Assembly: GCF_018130695.1 (NCBI RefSeq)
Contig: NZ_JAFCJX010000001.1
Location: 124,001 to 188,000 of the forward strand
Length of the DNA: 64,000 bases
From: Bradyrhizobium jicamae
GTDB taxonomy: Bacteria; Pseudomonadota; Alphaproteobacteria; Rhizobiales; Xanthobacteraceae
Direction: 5' to 3'
A program made the position numbers and the translations under genes. Below, one piece after another: positions 37,233 through 45,216 of this stretch; within the stretch, counting starts at the first letter, position 1, and each line of letters opens with the position of its first letter. A model generated the notes under the pieces. That model searched no databases. It saw only the letters and a program-made list of their open reading frames with translations, and had not been told where the DNA came from.

Positions 37233-37349
37233 GAATTATCCCACCAGTCATATTGAGCCTTCTTACCATAGGGCGCCGAAACGCCAGAAGTGACAAAGCG
37301 TTCATGAAGCGGATGACCAGTCGAGCGTGAAAAGCCCTAACCGCCAGCA

Positions 37350-37397
37350 AATATATCTCTATATGAGATTGAAGATATTATCTCAATGAGATATATT
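37350..37397. promoter_or_regulatory. Nested inverted-repeat operator of the toxin-antitoxin pair
   Basis: An outer perfect 10-bp inverted repeat AATATATCTC (37350-37359) / GAGATATATT (37388-37397) encloses an inner one, TGAGAT (37364-37369) / ATCTCA (37380-37385). This gives four ATCTC-type half sites in an AT-rich stretch just before the toxin start, as expected for autoregulation by the Xre-type antitoxin. Confidence 0.65.
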
Positions 37398-37404
37398 GAA
37401 GCTC

Positions 37405-37653
37405 GTGAAGACGGTCCTCTATACCAAGGCGGCTCTTCGGAGCCTTCAGGCACATAAGAACCGTGCGAAGCAAATCCGCGCGAAGATCGACCAGTACGCC
37501 GCGACGCCCGAAACACTGGCCAACAATGTGATTCAGCTCTCAGGCAGCAGCGCAAAACGTCTCCGCATTGCGAGCTTTCGGGTGCTCTTCACCGAGACCG
37601 AGACGACTATTACCGTATTGGATGTCGGTCCTCGCGGTGGGATTTACGAATAG
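37405..37653 (+). CDS. RelE/ParE-superfamily toxin
   Basis: An 82-residue protein matching RelE/StbE-type toxins: VLYTKAALRSLQAHKNRAKQIRAKIDQYA at the N-terminus, SAKRLRIASFRVLFTETE in the middle and VLDVGPRGGIYE at the end. GTG 37405 gives the usual beginning MKTVLYT; a TTG at 37396 would lie inside the operator. It is followed after eight bases by the antitoxin gene, so the toxin-first order is of the HigBA/RelBE-reversed kind. The target is probably the ribosome or mRNA, by family analogy only. Confidence 0.82.
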   Translation: MKTVLYTKAALRSLQAHKNRAKQIRAKIDQYAATPETLANNVIQLSGSSAKRLRIASFRVLFTETETTITVLDVGPRGGIYE

Positions 37654-37661
37654 GAGTGGCT

Positions 37662-38174
37662 ATGCCCGTCATGACAAAAACGCCACAGGGCGAAGATATC
37701 GTGATTTTGTCCCGCTCCGAGTATGACTCTCTGACGGCTGCTCGACACGATGAAGATGCCGCGGATGCAGCGCGCGCCAACCAAATCATCGCGGAAATCG
37801 AGAGGGGTACCGAGACGCTGTTGACCAGCGAAGAGGCAAACCTGCTACTTGATGCCAAGACCCCGCTCGCATTCTGGCGCAAGCATCGCGGCATAACCCA
37901 GGAGGCATTGTCGAAATCTGTTGGTGTCGCTCAGGGCTTTATTTCCGAGATCGAGAACGGAGCAAAGACGGGCGATGTGCAGACCCTCGCCGCAATCGCA
38001 AGAGTGTTGGGGATATCATTGGACGACCTGGTAATTCCCAAGCCGACCAAATTTGCGAGAAAGGCGCCGACAAAGACCCGGAAGATGATCGTGAAGATTG
38101 CGAGCGGCAGAAAACGTGCGCGGCAGCGTACAACCAAACAAGGCCGACGAACAAAGTCTATGTCAGCAGGCTGA
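37662..38174 (+). CDS. Xre-type antitoxin with long basic C-terminal tail
   Basis: A 170-residue DNA-binding protein. The helix-turn-helix is ITQEALSKSVGVAQGFISEIE, and residues 1-70 form a helical N-terminal part (VILSRSEYDSLTAARHDEDA) typical of antitoxins paired with RelE-like toxins. The last 40 or so residues are rich in Lys and Arg (KTRKMIVKIASGRKRARQRT), which is unusual; relatives usually end soon after the HTH, near residue 125. ATG 37662 has TAGGAGTGGCT upstream, overlapping the toxin stop. Confidence 0.83.
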   Translation: MPVMTKTPQGEDIVILSRSEYDSLTAARHDEDAADAARANQIIAEIERGTETLLTSEEANLLLDAKTPLAFWRKHRGITQEALSKSVGVAQGFISEIENGAKTGDVQTLAAIARVLGISLDDLVIPKPTKFARKAPTKTRKMIVKIASGRKRARQRTTKQGRRTKSMSAG

Positions 38175-38211
38175 ATTGGCCCGCATGCCCGGGCTTAGCT
38201 AGCTAACACAC

Positions 38212-38913
38212 CTAGCGGATCCCATCCCTGATCATGTACCCCGCGCCACGGATGGTGTGCAGCAAGGGCCGCTCAAAGCCCTTGTCGATCTTGGAGCGCA
38301 GCCGCGAGATGTGCACGTCGATGACGTTGGTCTGCGGATCGAAGTGATAGTCCCAGACGTTCTCGAGCAGCATGGTGCGTGTCACCACCTGGCCGGCGTG
38401 CTTCATCAGATATTCGAGCAAGCGGAATTCGCGGGGCTGCAAGATCAGCTCGTCCTTGCCGCGGGCGACGCGGTGCGACAGGCGGTCGAGCTCGAGATCG
38501 CCGACCTTGTAGGTGGTCTCCTCGGCCGGGCCGACATTGCGGCGCGACAGCACCTCGACGCGGGCGAGCAACTCGGCGAAGGAATACGGCTTCGGCAAAT
38601 AGTCGTCGCCGCCGGCACGCAGGCCCTTGATGCGGTCATCGACCTGGCCGAGCGCGGACAGGATCAGCACCGGCGTACGGTTGCCCTTGTCGCGCAGGCT
38701 GCCGATCAGCGACAGGCCATCGCGCTTCGGCAGCATGCGGTCGACCACCAGCACGTCGTAATCGCCGCTGTCGGCCATCGACAGACCCTCTTCGCCGTCG
38801 CTGGCGAGATCGGCGATATAGCCGACTTCACGGAACGCCTTGACGAGGTAGTCGGCGGATTCGCGGTCATCTTCGATGATCAAAATGCGCATTTGCGGAG
38901 CGGTTGCGGTCAC
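38212..38913 (-). CDS. OmpR-family response regulator
   Basis: A 233-residue regulator. The receiver domain has the acidic pocket IIEDDRES, the phospho-acceptor aspartate in DVLVVDRMLP and the lysine in YLPKPYSFAEL. The C-terminal winged helix has LILQPREFRLLEYLMKHAG and VDVHISRLRSKIDKGF. The GTG at 38913 is the annotated start; the GTG/ATG choice is open, since MRILIIEDD at 38892 is also plausible. It lies downstream of the degP-like gene and upstream, across the toxin-antitoxin pair, of the HAMP kinase gene. Confidence 0.92.
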   Translation of the reverse strand: MTATAPQMRILIIEDDRESADYLVKAFREVGYIADLASDGEEGLSMADSGDYDVLVVDRMLPKRDGLSLIGSLRDKGNRTPVLILSALGQVDDRIKGLRAGGDDYLPKPYSFAELLARVEVLSRRNVGPAEETTYKVGDLELDRLSHRVARGKDELILQPREFRLLEYLMKHAGQVVTRTMLLENVWDYHFDPQTNVIDVHISRLRSKIDKGFERPLLHTIRGAGYMIRDGIR

Positions 38914-39049
38914 GGGAAAAGGCCTTCTCTCACCATGGCGCGGCCGCCCTGCACATGCAAGACGACCGCGCTTTCAGGCATACTTTTTGCTGCCGCATGA
39001 TCTCTTCGGAAAACCGGCTTCCACTTTTCCGGATCATGCGGAGGGAGTG

Positions 39050-39087
39050 AAAAAAGCGGGCGGTGAGGCTGGGGGACCTCACCGCCC
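39050..39087 (-). terminator. Rho-independent terminator downstream of degP
   Basis: Read on the minus strand, an 11-bp stem (39077-39087 with 39058-39068, GGGCGGTGAGG / CCTCACCGCCC) is followed by GC and a run of six Ts. The rest of the 301-base gap 38914-39214 shows no gene; it also contains the dispersed motif GCATGATCCGGAAA (39026-39039, minus strand), flanked by a sequence able to pair as an imperfect hairpin. Confidence 0.8.
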
Positions 39088-39214
39088 CTAGGCCTTCCGA
39101 CGGAGGGGGGCGTATTCCATCGAAAGGTACCAAAGGGAGCGAGCGAAGCGCCCGCCCCCCGGAAAGCGCCGTCGGCGGGGGCGACTGATGCCGGCGACAC
39201 TTCCCAACTCATAT

Positions 39215-40807
39215 TTAGCCCTTGGCCAGCGGCACTGCCACGAAGCGCGACGAACCGCCGCTCTTCACGCGCATCAGCACGCTGTTCTTGTTGTCGTTGC
39301 GCGCCGCGTTGATCGCCTCGCGCACCTCGCCGGCGGTGCCGACGCTCTTGCCGGCAACCTCGAGGATCACGTCGCCTTCCTTGAAGCCCCGCTCGGCGGC
39401 GGCGCTCTTCGGATCGACTTCGGTCACGACCACGCCGTCCTTGCCGGCGCCGGCCACGCTGTTGGCGGGCGCAACGGTGAGGCCGAGCTTCGGCACGTCG
39501 GTGCCGCGGTTCGCACTGCCCTTGTCGCTGTTGTCGGTATCAGCCTTGGCTTCCATCGTGTTCGGCAGCTGGCCGAGCGTGATGTTGACCGTCTTGTCCT
39601 GGCCCTTGTGCAGCACGTTCAGCTTCACCGCATTGCCGGGCGCCAGGCCGCCGATGGTGCGGGCGAGCTCGCGTGCGTCCTTCACCGGTTCGCCGTTGAC
39701 GGCGGTGATGACGTCGCCGGACTCGATGCCGGCCTTGGCCGCGGGGCCATTGGCCTGCGGTTCCGCAACCAGCGCGCCTTCAGCCTTCTTCATGCCGAGG
39801 CTGTCAGCGATGTCAGAGGTCACCGGCTGGATCTGGACGCCGATCCAGCCACGGCTGACCGCGCCCTTATCCTTGAGCTGGGCAACGACGCTCTTCACGG
39901 TCGCGGCGGGGATCGAGAACGCGATGCCGACGCTGCCGCCGGACGGCGAGTAGATCGCGGTGTTGACGCCCATCACCTCGCCCGACACGTCGAATGCCGG
40001 ACCACCCGAGTTGCCCTTGTTCACGGGCGCGTCGATCTGGATGAAGTCGTCATACGGGCCGTTGCCGATGTCGCGGCCGGACGCCGAGACGATACCGGCG
40101 GTCACAGTGCCGCCGAGGCCAAAGGGATTGCCGACCGCCAGCACCCAGTCGCCGATCCGCGGCTTGGTGTCGGAGAGCTTGGCATAGGAGAAGTTCGAAC
40201 CGCCCTCGACCTTGATCAAGGCGAGATCAGTACGCGGATCGGTGCCGATCACCTTGGCCGAGAAGGTCTTGCCGTCGTCGGTCGTCACCTCGACCTTGTC
40301 GGCGCCGTCGACCACGTGGTTGTTGGTCACAGCATAGCCGTCAGCCGAGATGAAGAAGCCGGAACCCTGGCCGGTGATGGCGCGGCCGCCGCCGCGCGGA
40401 TTGCCGCGCAGGCCGGGAGGCAGCCCATCCGGACCGCCGAAGCGGCGGAAGAAGCGCTCCATTGGCGAACCCGGCTGGAACGGCGAGTCCTCGCTGTTGC
40501 CACTATCGTCCTTGGCGACCTTCTCGTTGATGTTGACCTTCACGGAGATCACCGAGGGCTTCACCCGCTCGACGATGTCGGCAAAGCCGACCGGCTGCGC
40601 AACCTTGCGAACCTCGGTGTTGACCTGCGCATAAGCGGGGCTGGTCAGGAGGTCGGCGGGATTGTGCTGCGGGCTGAGGCCGAAGACGGCGGCGCCGAGG
40701 CCGGCGACGACAGAGGCCATCAGCGCGAATTTGCGGGCCGAGAACAGCGAGCGCTTCGGCGGCTGATAGGACGGGAAGGAAGACAGGTCGGTCGGACGGT
40801 CGGTCAT
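39215..40807 (-). CDS. degP: Do-family periplasmic serine protease/chaperone, DegP-like
   Basis: A 530-residue HtrA protease. An N-terminal membrane or signal segment (FALMASVVAGLGAAVFGLS, about 28-46) directs it to the periplasm. The catalytic triad is His164 (VTNNHVVDG), Asp194 (DPRTDLALIK) and Ser267 (NKGNSGGPAF). Two PDZ domains follow (about 310-400 and 440-525). It degrades or refolds misfolded envelope proteins. A two-component regulator gene lies downstream, which suggests envelope-stress control. The 276-base upstream region (40808-41083) shows no gene and no operator I can name. Confidence 0.94.
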   Translation of the reverse strand: MTDRPTDLSSFPSYQPPKRSLFSARKFALMASVVAGLGAAVFGLSPQHNPADLLTSPAYAQVNTEVRKVAQPVGFADIVERVKPSVISVKVNINEKVAKDDSGNSEDSPFQPGSPMERFFRRFGGPDGLPPGLRGNPRGGGRAITGQGSGFFISADGYAVTNNHVVDGADKVEVTTDDGKTFSAKVIGTDPRTDLALIKVEGGSNFSYAKLSDTKPRIGDWVLAVGNPFGLGGTVTAGIVSASGRDIGNGPYDDFIQIDAPVNKGNSGGPAFDVSGEVMGVNTAIYSPSGGSVGIAFSIPAATVKSVVAQLKDKGAVSRGWIGVQIQPVTSDIADSLGMKKAEGALVAEPQANGPAAKAGIESGDVITAVNGEPVKDARELARTIGGLAPGNAVKLNVLHKGQDKTVNITLGQLPNTMEAKADTDNSDKGSANRGTDVPKLGLTVAPANSVAGAGKDGVVVTEVDPKSAAAERGFKEGDVILEVAGKSVGTAGEVREAINAARNDNKNSVLMRVKSGGSSRFVAVPLAKG

Positions 40808-41083
40808 TTCTTGTTTTCTCCAAGGGCCAGAATCGTCGGTGCGGGGGCGGCACCTGATGAGGGGAAGATGGGGATTTGCGCCTTACAGCGCGCTGGCGGG
40901 GGAATTAAACTTTTGTAATAGAGCTATAAACAGATGCGGCAGAATAGCGCAGGCGAATCAATCTGTTAGATGGAACGAAAACGGCTCCAATCAGCCGAAA
41001 GTAGGCCCCTATGGGCGGCGCCCAAAAGGACTCCCGCGCACCGGATCGGGCGCCCTCTTCATCAAGTTCAGGTCGCGGTCAGC

Positions 41084-41875
41084 CTAGTTGGCGAGCAGCG
41101 ATTCCCCGTCGAGATGCTTGGGGAAGAAGAAGAAATTGTTCACGTAGAACCGGCCGCTCTTGCGACCGCCGTCGGATTCCAGCGCCTCGGGGTCCTGCAG
41201 GCGCGCGACGTCGAACTGCTCCACCGGGACCACCTCGTCACCCCTGAGGAAGAAGCCGCGATACGCCCTGTCGCGGAAGAAGTCGAAGACGCGGCCGGTC
41301 GCCTCCTCCCGATGGCGGTCCTCGGCCTCGACCAGGAACACCGGCTGGCAGCGTTCGAGCAACTCCACGCCACCATGCAGCACATTCAGCTCGTGCCCTT
41401 CGACGTCGACCTTTACAAAGGCCACGTCCTGATCGATCACCGCGTCCAGCCGGGCGATCGGCACATGCGTGGTCGCAACGGCGCTTGCGCCCGAACCCAG
41501 GCGCGGCTCGAGCGATGCCAGGCCGAACACCGATCCCCTGTCATCCTGCGGAATGAACAGATCCGCATCGCCATCATGATCCGACAGGGCGACCTCGTGG
41601 ATGCTGACATTCGCCGCCGACGTCCGCCGCAGCAATCGCGCCATCTCCTGCGACGGCTCAAAGGCATGAACCTGCCGCGACAGCCGCGCCAGCTGGCGCG
41701 TGTAGAGGCCGCAATTGGCACCGACATCGACGGTCACCGCATCCGCCGGCACGATCCTGCCGAGATAGGACAGCTCGCGCTCCGCCGACTTCGGGCGATG
41801 CATGAAATGCCAGTGCAGCCAGATCGACGGAAAGACTTCCTTCAGAAGATCCTTGGCCTGTTGCGTCGCGCCCAT
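41084..41875 (-). CDS. FkbM-family methyltransferase
   Basis: A 263-residue SAM-dependent methyltransferase. The SAM-binding motif is VTVDVGANCGLYTRQLARL, followed by VHAFEPSQEMARLL, and the FkbM mark VKVDVEGHELNVLHG is present. No membrane segment. ATG 41875 has GGGGATGACGCG upstream. It lies next to the ExoY-like transferase on the same strand and probably O-methylates a sugar or substituent of the polysaccharide made by this locus; the acceptor is inferred. Confidence 0.88.
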   Translation of the reverse strand: MGATQQAKDLLKEVFPSIWLHWHFMHRPKSAERELSYLGRIVPADAVTVDVGANCGLYTRQLARLSRQVHAFEPSQEMARLLRRTSAANVSIHEVALSDHDGDADLFIPQDDRGSVFGLASLEPRLGSGASAVATTHVPIARLDAVIDQDVAFVKVDVEGHELNVLHGGVELLERCQPVFLVEAEDRHREEATGRVFDFFRDRAYRGFFLRGDEVVPVEQFDVARLQDPEALESDGGRKSGRFYVNNFFFFPKHLDGESLLAN

Positions 41876-41980
41876 CGCGTCATCCCCGTTTGCGTGTCAT
41901 CTGAAGTCGGCAAGAGTTTAAAGGGCGGCGATCGCAACGGCGTTGCCACCCTCGTTTTGCGAATCGCCTGATGTCGGGGA

Positions 41981-42742
41981 TCAGAAGCCGCTGCCGGACA
42001 GGAATTCGCGGCGGACGGTGCGCGCGATGATCACGATGTCCATCCACAGCGTCCACTGCTCGATATAGACGAGGTCGTAGTCGATCCGCGAGATCGCGCG
42101 GCCGGCCTCGACCGTGCTGCCCCTGCAGCCGTTGACCTGCGCCAGGCCCGTGATGCCCGGCCGCGCCGTGTGGCGCTGAAAGTAATAGGGCACGAGATCC
42201 TCATAGGGCAGCTCGGCCGCGAGCATTCCCGGAACATGCGGGCGCGGCCCGACCAGGGACATGTCGCCCTTGATCACGTTGATCAGTTGCGGGAGCTCGT
42301 CGATGCTGGTCTTGCGGATGATCTTTCCGATCCAGGTGACCCGCGTGTCACCCTTGACGGTCTGCGTCACGCCCTTCGCATCGCCAGCATCGGTCCGCAT
42401 CGACCGGAACTTGTAGATCTTGAACCGACGGTTGCGATAGCCGTATCGATATTGATGAAACAGCACCGGCCCGCGCGACGTCGTCTTGATCAGGATGGCG
42501 ACGGTGAGGAGCAGCGGCAGCAGGAACAGCAACGCTGCCGTGCCGGCAACGATATCGAACAGCCGCTTGGTGATCGATGCTGCGGGCTCGACCCGCCGGA
42601 CTCTCCGCACATGACGACTTCGCGGCGTGCCGTACACGCCGGCGGCGCCGCACTCCACGGGTCTCATCGAAATGTAGTGCCGCTCCCTGCGGAGCGATCT
42701 GACATTATCCTGGTCTAGCCGGGCGGTGGCGATGGCAGTCAT
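41981..42742 (-). CDS. Initiating sugar-phosphate transferase, ExoY-like
   Basis: A 253-residue polyprenyl-phosphate sugar-1-phosphate transferase that starts the repeat unit on the lipid carrier. One membrane segment (LFDIVAGTAALLFLLPLLLT, about 83-105) precedes the catalytic motifs YKFRSMRTDAG, RKTSIDELPQLINV, SLVGPRPHVP and RPGITGLAQVNG. It lacks the extra N-terminal membrane domain of WbaP-type proteins, as in ExoY. ATG 42742 has GGGAGCGCAGAGAGAC upstream. The first 80 residues are less conserved and basic. Confidence 0.9.
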   Translation of the reverse strand: MTAIATARLDQDNVRSLRRERHYISMRPVECGAAGVYGTPRSRHVRRVRRVEPAASITKRLFDIVAGTAALLFLLPLLLTVAILIKTTSRGPVLFHQYRYGYRNRRFKIYKFRSMRTDAGDAKGVTQTVKGDTRVTWIGKIIRKTSIDELPQLINVIKGDMSLVGPRPHVPGMLAAELPYEDLVPYYFQRHTARPGITGLAQVNGCRGSTVEAGRAISRIDYDLVYIEQWTLWMDIVIIARTVRREFLSGSGF

Positions 42743-43266
42743 GTCTCTCTGCGCTCCCTGCTGGAACCTGATGGATGTCACGGTCGCATTCGATTCGAAA
42801 GCGTGCGAGCATCTCGCTCGAACGCCGAATGCAAACACAACGCGATACAGAGCGTGGAAACTTTCCGAACTCTTTGAACGAAATGGGGCAAGAGATCGGA
42901 ATTCTCGCGAACACTTTTGCAGCGCATCACATCACGACTTGTGCGCTGCAAAGAAATCGCTTGGCCGTGAGACGCTTAAGCGAACTGCACAACGATTGCG
43001 CTGCGCTTGGCTGGATGCAGCCATGCATATTTACAATCAGCGGAACCATTTCGCGATTTCAATTCTGATGTTGAATATGACCTGCGAAAGACGCGTTAGC
43101 GTCGCGCTGATGTTTTGATCAATCCGATTCACGGAACTCTAAATCGCCGTCGTTAACTTTTCTACGAAAGCAATTTCTGTTGAAGCGTCACAAATCGATG
43201 ATTGCGCGCGTTGAAACGGCCAAGACCAAGAAGCCGATCGAATCGGAAAATATCAGGGAGGCGCCG
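42743..43266. other. 524-base AT-richer intergenic region
   Basis: No convincing gene: the open frames here have no ribosome-binding site and no recognisable domain. The region separates the minus-strand ExoY-like gene from the plus-strand export genes and so probably contains both promoters of the polysaccharide locus. Its base composition is clearly less GC-rich than the genes around it. An inverted repeat lies at 42916-42952. Confidence 0.5.
42916..42952. promoter_or_regulatory. 11-bp inverted repeat between divergent polysaccharide genes
   Basis: TTTGCAGCGCA (42916-42926) pairs perfectly with TGCGCTGCAAA (42942-42952) across 15 bases. There is no T-run, so a regulator site is more likely than a terminator. 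Confidence 0.45.
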
Positions 43267-43398
43267 ATGATTGCCCAGCACTGCCCGGCGCACGAGCATT
43301 GCGAACCGCTCGATCGCAAGTTGCGGAACCGCATTCTGTTGGCGAACGCGATTGCCTGGATCGTGATCATCCTGCTGATCAAGGTGGCGTTCTTCTAG
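43267..43398 (+). CDS. 43-residue single-span membrane protein
   Basis: A very small protein: a hydrophilic N-terminus with histidines and cysteines (MIAQHCPAHEHCEPLDRKLR) followed by one membrane helix (ILLANAIAWIVIILLIKVAFF). ATG 43267 was chosen for the strong site AGGGAGGCGCCG; the frame is open from 43180 but without such a site. It precedes the phosphatase and export genes in the same direction. No family recognised. Confidence 0.6.
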   Translation: MIAQHCPAHEHCEPLDRKLRNRILLANAIAWIVIILLIKVAFF

Positions 43399-43475
43399 AA
43401 TGCGCGAGGGCACGTGTCGCTTGCGCGACATCGACCGCGATTGACCGATCGACAGTTCCATGGTCTGAGGCGTCG

Positions 43476-44207
43476 ATGACGCGGCTATTCGCCAGACGCC
43501 CACACACATCGCGCGCCGCAACCCCGCCGCACACGCGCATCTACGCGATCGGCGACATCCACGGCCGGGCGGATCTGCTTGCGGAAACGATCGCGCGAAT
43601 CGACGAGGACATTGCGCGGCGGCCCACTCATTATGTCGCAGAGGTCTATCTCGGCGACTACATCGACCGCGGTCCCGACTCAAGCGCGGTGATCGATCTC
43701 CTCACCGTTCGCCTGGTGCAAAACCATGCAGTGTGCCTGCGCGGCAATCACGAAGCCTTCCTGGAACACTTCCTTGTCGACGCCTCGGTGCTCGAACATT
43801 GGGAACGGCTCGGCGGCTTGCAGACATTGGAGTCGTACGGCGTTCGCCCTTCCCTCCACGACACCGACATCGACGTACAACAAATTTTTCTCAATCTTTT
43901 CCCACGCACGCACGAGCTGTTCCTGCAATGCCTGCGCTATAGTTACACCTGTGGCGATTTTCTGTTCGTGCATGCCGGGATTCGTCCCAACGTCCCGCTC
44001 GAACAACAGGATCCCGCCGACCTGATCTGGATCCGCAACGAGTTCCTCGACTCTGCACAGGATCACGGCAAATGCATCGTGCATGGTCACACACCGGTGC
44101 CGCATCCCGACATCCGTCACAACCGCATCAACATCGACACCGCTGCATGGCGAACCGGAACGCTCACCTGCATCGCAATCGAAGGCACGAGCATTCTCGT
44201 CCTCTGA
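43476..44207 (+). CDS. PPP-family metallophosphatase (serine/threonine phosphatase-like)
   Basis: A 243-residue cytoplasmic phosphatase with the full PPP signature: GDIHGRADLL, GDYIDRGP, LRGNHEAFLEHF, and later VHAGIRP and HGHTPVPHP. These supply the two-metal site. It lies just upstream of the export genes and the tyrosine autokinase in the same direction, so it may dephosphorylate a component of the polysaccharide machinery, or hydrolyse a nucleotide; either is inference. ATG 43476 is preceded by TGAGGCGTCG. Confidence 0.85.
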   Translation: MTRLFARRPHTSRAATPPHTRIYAIGDIHGRADLLAETIARIDEDIARRPTHYVAEVYLGDYIDRGPDSSAVIDLLTVRLVQNHAVCLRGNHEAFLEHFLVDASVLEHWERLGGLQTLESYGVRPSLHDTDIDVQQIFLNLFPRTHELFLQCLRYSYTCGDFLFVHAGIRPNVPLEQQDPADLIWIRNEFLDSAQDHGKCIVHGHTPVPHPDIRHNRINIDTAAWRTGTLTCIAIEGTSILVL

Positions 44208-44321
44208 ATATCCTATGTTAACGGAACTGCAGCAGACGGAACCTGCGATCACATTCTTTCGCCTTGATTGCTTCGCTATCATCGAAGGCTGTTACTCGCA
44301 GAGCTTCTTGGGGATGCAGCC

Positions 44322-44906
44322 ATGCAGCACATTGTGCGCACCGTTCGTTCGGCGCTATGCGCCTTCACTCTCGTTCTGGCTTTCGTGCTGATCGCAGGAC
44401 CGTCGCGGCCTGCGCACGCGCAAGCCTCGCCGCAAGCGCAGGCAAGCGACAAATACATCCTGGGATCGAACGATCGAATCCGTCTCAAAGTTTACGGAGA
44501 GCCTGACATCACCGGCGAATACGAGATCGACAGCGCGGGGCAAGTCTCCGTTCCGCTCGCCGGGCACGTGCGCGCCGCCGGTCTGACCACAAAGCAGCTC
44601 GAGCGCGCGATCACCTCGGCGCTGGCCAAGGGAATCGTCCGCGATCCGCGCGTGAATGTCGAGATCGCGCAGTACCGTAACTACTACATCTTGGGTGAGG
44701 TGAAGAAGAGCGGCGAATATCCGTACCGCCTTGGCCTCACCGTCATGGATGCCGTCGCGAGCGCCGGCGGCTTCACCTATCGCGCCAATGAGAACAAGGT
44801 GTTCCTGCGCCGCTCAGGTTCCGGTGTCGAGGAAATCTACGCACTCGACGCACCGGTCCTGGTCTATCCCGGCGACAACATCCGGATTCCGGAACGCTAC
44901 TTCTGA
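44322..44906 (+). CDS. Polysaccharide export protein (Wza/ExoF-type)
   Basis: A 194-residue exported protein with a signal peptide (about 1-34, ending AGPSRPAHAQA). The polysaccharide export domain has YILGSNDRIRLKVYGEPDIT and DSAGQVSVPLAGHVRAAGLT, and a SLBB domain follows (YYILGEVKKSGEYPYRLGLT). It is short, lacking the extra SLBB domains and the C-terminal helix of Wza, so an outer-membrane partner is expected; the beta-barrel gene downstream could supply it. ATG 44322 fits the signal peptide. A stem-loop follows the gene. Confidence 0.9.
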   Translation: MQHIVRTVRSALCAFTLVLAFVLIAGPSRPAHAQASPQAQASDKYILGSNDRIRLKVYGEPDITGEYEIDSAGQVSVPLAGHVRAAGLTTKQLERAITSALAKGIVRDPRVNVEIAQYRNYYILGEVKKSGEYPYRLGLTVMDAVASAGGFTYRANENKVFLRRSGSGVEEIYALDAPVLVYPGDNIRIPERYF

Positions 44907-45216
44907 CGCGGCGCGTGCGAGCAGCGTATTGCTGCTCGATGGCAACGCTTAAGTCACGGCACACCGTCGCCGTGACTTGCACTGCCATCATGTCGTCTCT
45001 TTGCGATGAGCATTATTTTGCGGTGCAGAAACTTTTTCGCGGCGCGCGCGTTAAGCGTCGGGGAACAGTCTGCCTGATCGAAGCAATGCTCCGCGAATGA
45101 TCTTCGGAGCTGCCGCGCGGTTTGCCAACCTCGCGAGCAGACGGCGATGATTTTCTGTGCGCTCACGCATGCAGTTTCATCAATCGCTTCGAAAAAATCT
45201 TGGCAAGGGTTGAGTG
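44907..45216. other. 310-base intergenic region
   Basis: Contains the stem-loop at 44951-44978 and otherwise no gene that I can support. It probably holds the promoter of the beta-barrel and tyrosine-kinase genes. Confidence 0.45.
44951..44978. terminator. Stem-loop after the export-protein gene
   Basis: AAGTCACGGC (44951-44960) pairs perfectly with GCCGTGACTT (44969-44978) across an 8-base loop, 45 bases after the stop. No clear T-run follows, so it may be a terminator, an attenuator or an RNA 3' end. Confidence 0.55.

Noticed and set aside
39188..40918. A 576-codon plus-strand open frame opposite degP
   Set aside because: It is the antisense of a complete protease gene with an intact catalytic triad, and its translation shows no recognisable domain.
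42726..43118. A 130-codon plus-strand open frame in the intergenic region of the polysaccharide locus
   Set aside because: It overlaps the start region of the ExoY-like gene on the other strand, has no ribosome-binding site, and the translation resembles no protein I know.
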